Shown: positions 7,027-7,534 of the stretch, piece by piece | How the letters are laid out: each line of letters opens with the position of its first letter | How positions within the stretch are numbered: position 1 is the stretch's first letter | NCBI GenBank assembly: GCA_947628355.1 | Contig: CANQZO010000092.1 | Location: 1-7,534 of the forward strand | Direction: 5' to 3' | DNA from: Candidatus Gastranaerophilales bacterium | Lineage (GTDB): Bacteria > Cyanobacteriota > Vampirovibrionia > Gastranaerophilales > Gastranaerophilaceae | Length of the DNA stretch: 7,534 bases | Program-made: the position numbers and the translations under genes | Notes under the pieces: generated by a model | What the model was told of the DNA's origin: nothing | Database searches by the model: none | The model's input: only the letters and a program-made list of their open reading frames with translations

Positions 7027-7534
7027 ATGGCAAGAGAATGTAAATCGGTCAGAAGCGCATACGGAAACACTCTGCTGGAGCTCGGCAGAGAAAATAAAAA
7101 TATTGTAGTCTTGGATGCGGATTTATCCTGCTCAACACAGACACAAATATTCGCTAAAGAATTTCCCGAAAGATTTTTTGATATAGGAATAGCCGAACAA
7201 GATTTAATGACAACGGCAGCAGGGCTGGCATGCACGGGGAAAATTCCTTTTGTTTCAACATTTGCCATGTTCGCAACAGGCAGAGCCTGGGAGCAGATAA
7301 GAAACACTATTTGCTATTCAAATTTAAACGTAAAAATAGCGGCAACGCATGGAGGAATTACGGTAGGAGAAGACGGAGCCAGCCACCAGTCACTTGAAGA
7401 TGTATCATTAATGCGCTCAATTCCAAATATGACTGTTATAGTCCCGGCAGATGAAAAAGAAACAAAAGAAGCAGTAAAATATGCCGCTAACACATACGGT
7501 CCGTTTTATATCAGAATAGCAAGAACTAATCTGC
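7027..7534 (+). CDS. tkt: Transketolase, C-terminal subunit (first 169 residues, 3' end off the right edge)
   Basis: The frame is open from the ATG at 7027 to the window end, giving 169 residues of the pyrimidine-binding half of transketolase. The N-terminus has SVRSAYGNTL and VLDADLS (28-34). GIAEQ at 54-58 supplies Glu57, the conserved acid that activates the cofactor aminopyrimidine. STFAMF at 78-83 and THGGITVGEDGASHQS at 107-122 are typical of this domain, followed by the expected IPNMTVIVPAD segment (132-142). The final thioredoxin-like transketolase C domain would lie beyond the edge. GAGGGG (7013-7018), inside the last codons of the upstream subunit, sits 8 nt before the ATG, so the two subunits are tightly coupled and likely made in equal amounts. 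An intact heteromer would have a complete active site. Confidence 0.95.
   Translation, partial: MARECKSVRSAYGNTLLELGRENKNIVVLDADLSCSTQTQIFAKEFPERFFDIGIAEQDLMTTAAGLACTGKIPFVSTFAMFATGRAWEQIRNTICYSNLNVKIAATHGGITVGEDGASHQSLEDVSLMRSIPNMTVIVPADEKETKEAVKYAANTYGPFYIRIARTNL

Noticed and set aside
6936..7307. A 123-codon minus-strand open frame opposite the transketolase junction
   Set aside because: It lies antisense to two well-supported transketolase subunits, overlaps both of their conserved motifs, and its translation shows no recognisable domain.
7027..7534. 1-deoxy-D-xylulose-5-phosphate synthase instead of a transketolase subunit
   Set aside because: DXS is a single longer chain, whereas here a separate N-terminal subunit with transketolase-type motifs precedes it directly, and the GIAEQ/STFAMF/HGG blocks fit the split transketolase pattern.

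Overview
The window is an AT-rich, gene-dense stretch of a bacterial chromosome. It holds eight protein-coding genes, two of them cut by the window edges, and no RNA gene, mobile element, CRISPR array or long non-coding stretch. Intergenic gaps run from 1 to about 130 bp. The content is mostly housekeeping: central carbon metabolism, thiamine diphosphate synthesis, phospholipid synthesis, nucleotide or phosphoester hydrolysis, and cell-envelope glycan synthesis. A two-gene (split) transketolase, a GT26 glycosyltransferase, strong A/T bias and purine-rich ribosome binding sites fit an AT-rich bacterium such as a Firmicute, an Elusimicrobium or a gut Vampirovibrionia/Gastranaerophilales relative. 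The sequence alone does not settle this; the last group is a low-confidence impression.

Left half (about 1-3892), all on the minus strand. Reading 5' to 3' along that strand: thiL (thiamine-monophosphate kinase), a two-domain 5'-nucleotidase/metallophosphoesterase with no visible signal peptide, a Gfo/Idh/MocA NAD(P)-dependent oxidoreductase, and the start of a CDP-alcohol phosphatidyltransferase that runs off the left edge. The oxidoreductase has its own good sigma70-like promoter and a Shine-Dalgarno site that fixes its start at an ATG five codons inside the longest open frame. It is probably co-transcribed with the phosphatidyltransferase 15 bp downstream.

Middle (about 3893-4022): a 130-bp divergent intergenic region. 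Leftward, a possible -10 box sits so close to thiL that the transcript may be leaderless. Rightward, a TATACT box inside a small inverted repeat lies just upstream of pgi.

Right half (4023-7534), all on the plus strand and probably one operon: pgi (glucose-6-phosphate isomerase), a WecG/TagA/CpsF-family (GT26) glycosyltransferase starting 1 bp after pgi, then the N-terminal and C-terminal subunits of a split transketolase, the last cut by the right edge. Pgi supplies fructose-6-phosphate, which transketolase can use as donor, and transketolase needs the thiamine diphosphate whose last biosynthetic step ThiL performs. Pgi also feeds the amino-sugar nucleotide pool that GT26 enzymes draw on.

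I did not find a convincing undescribed system. The most interesting points are the possible leaderless thiL, the apparently cytoplasmic 5'-nucleotidase, a non-canonical residue in the Pgi signature, and the envelope glycosyltransferase embedded in a sugar-phosphate operon.
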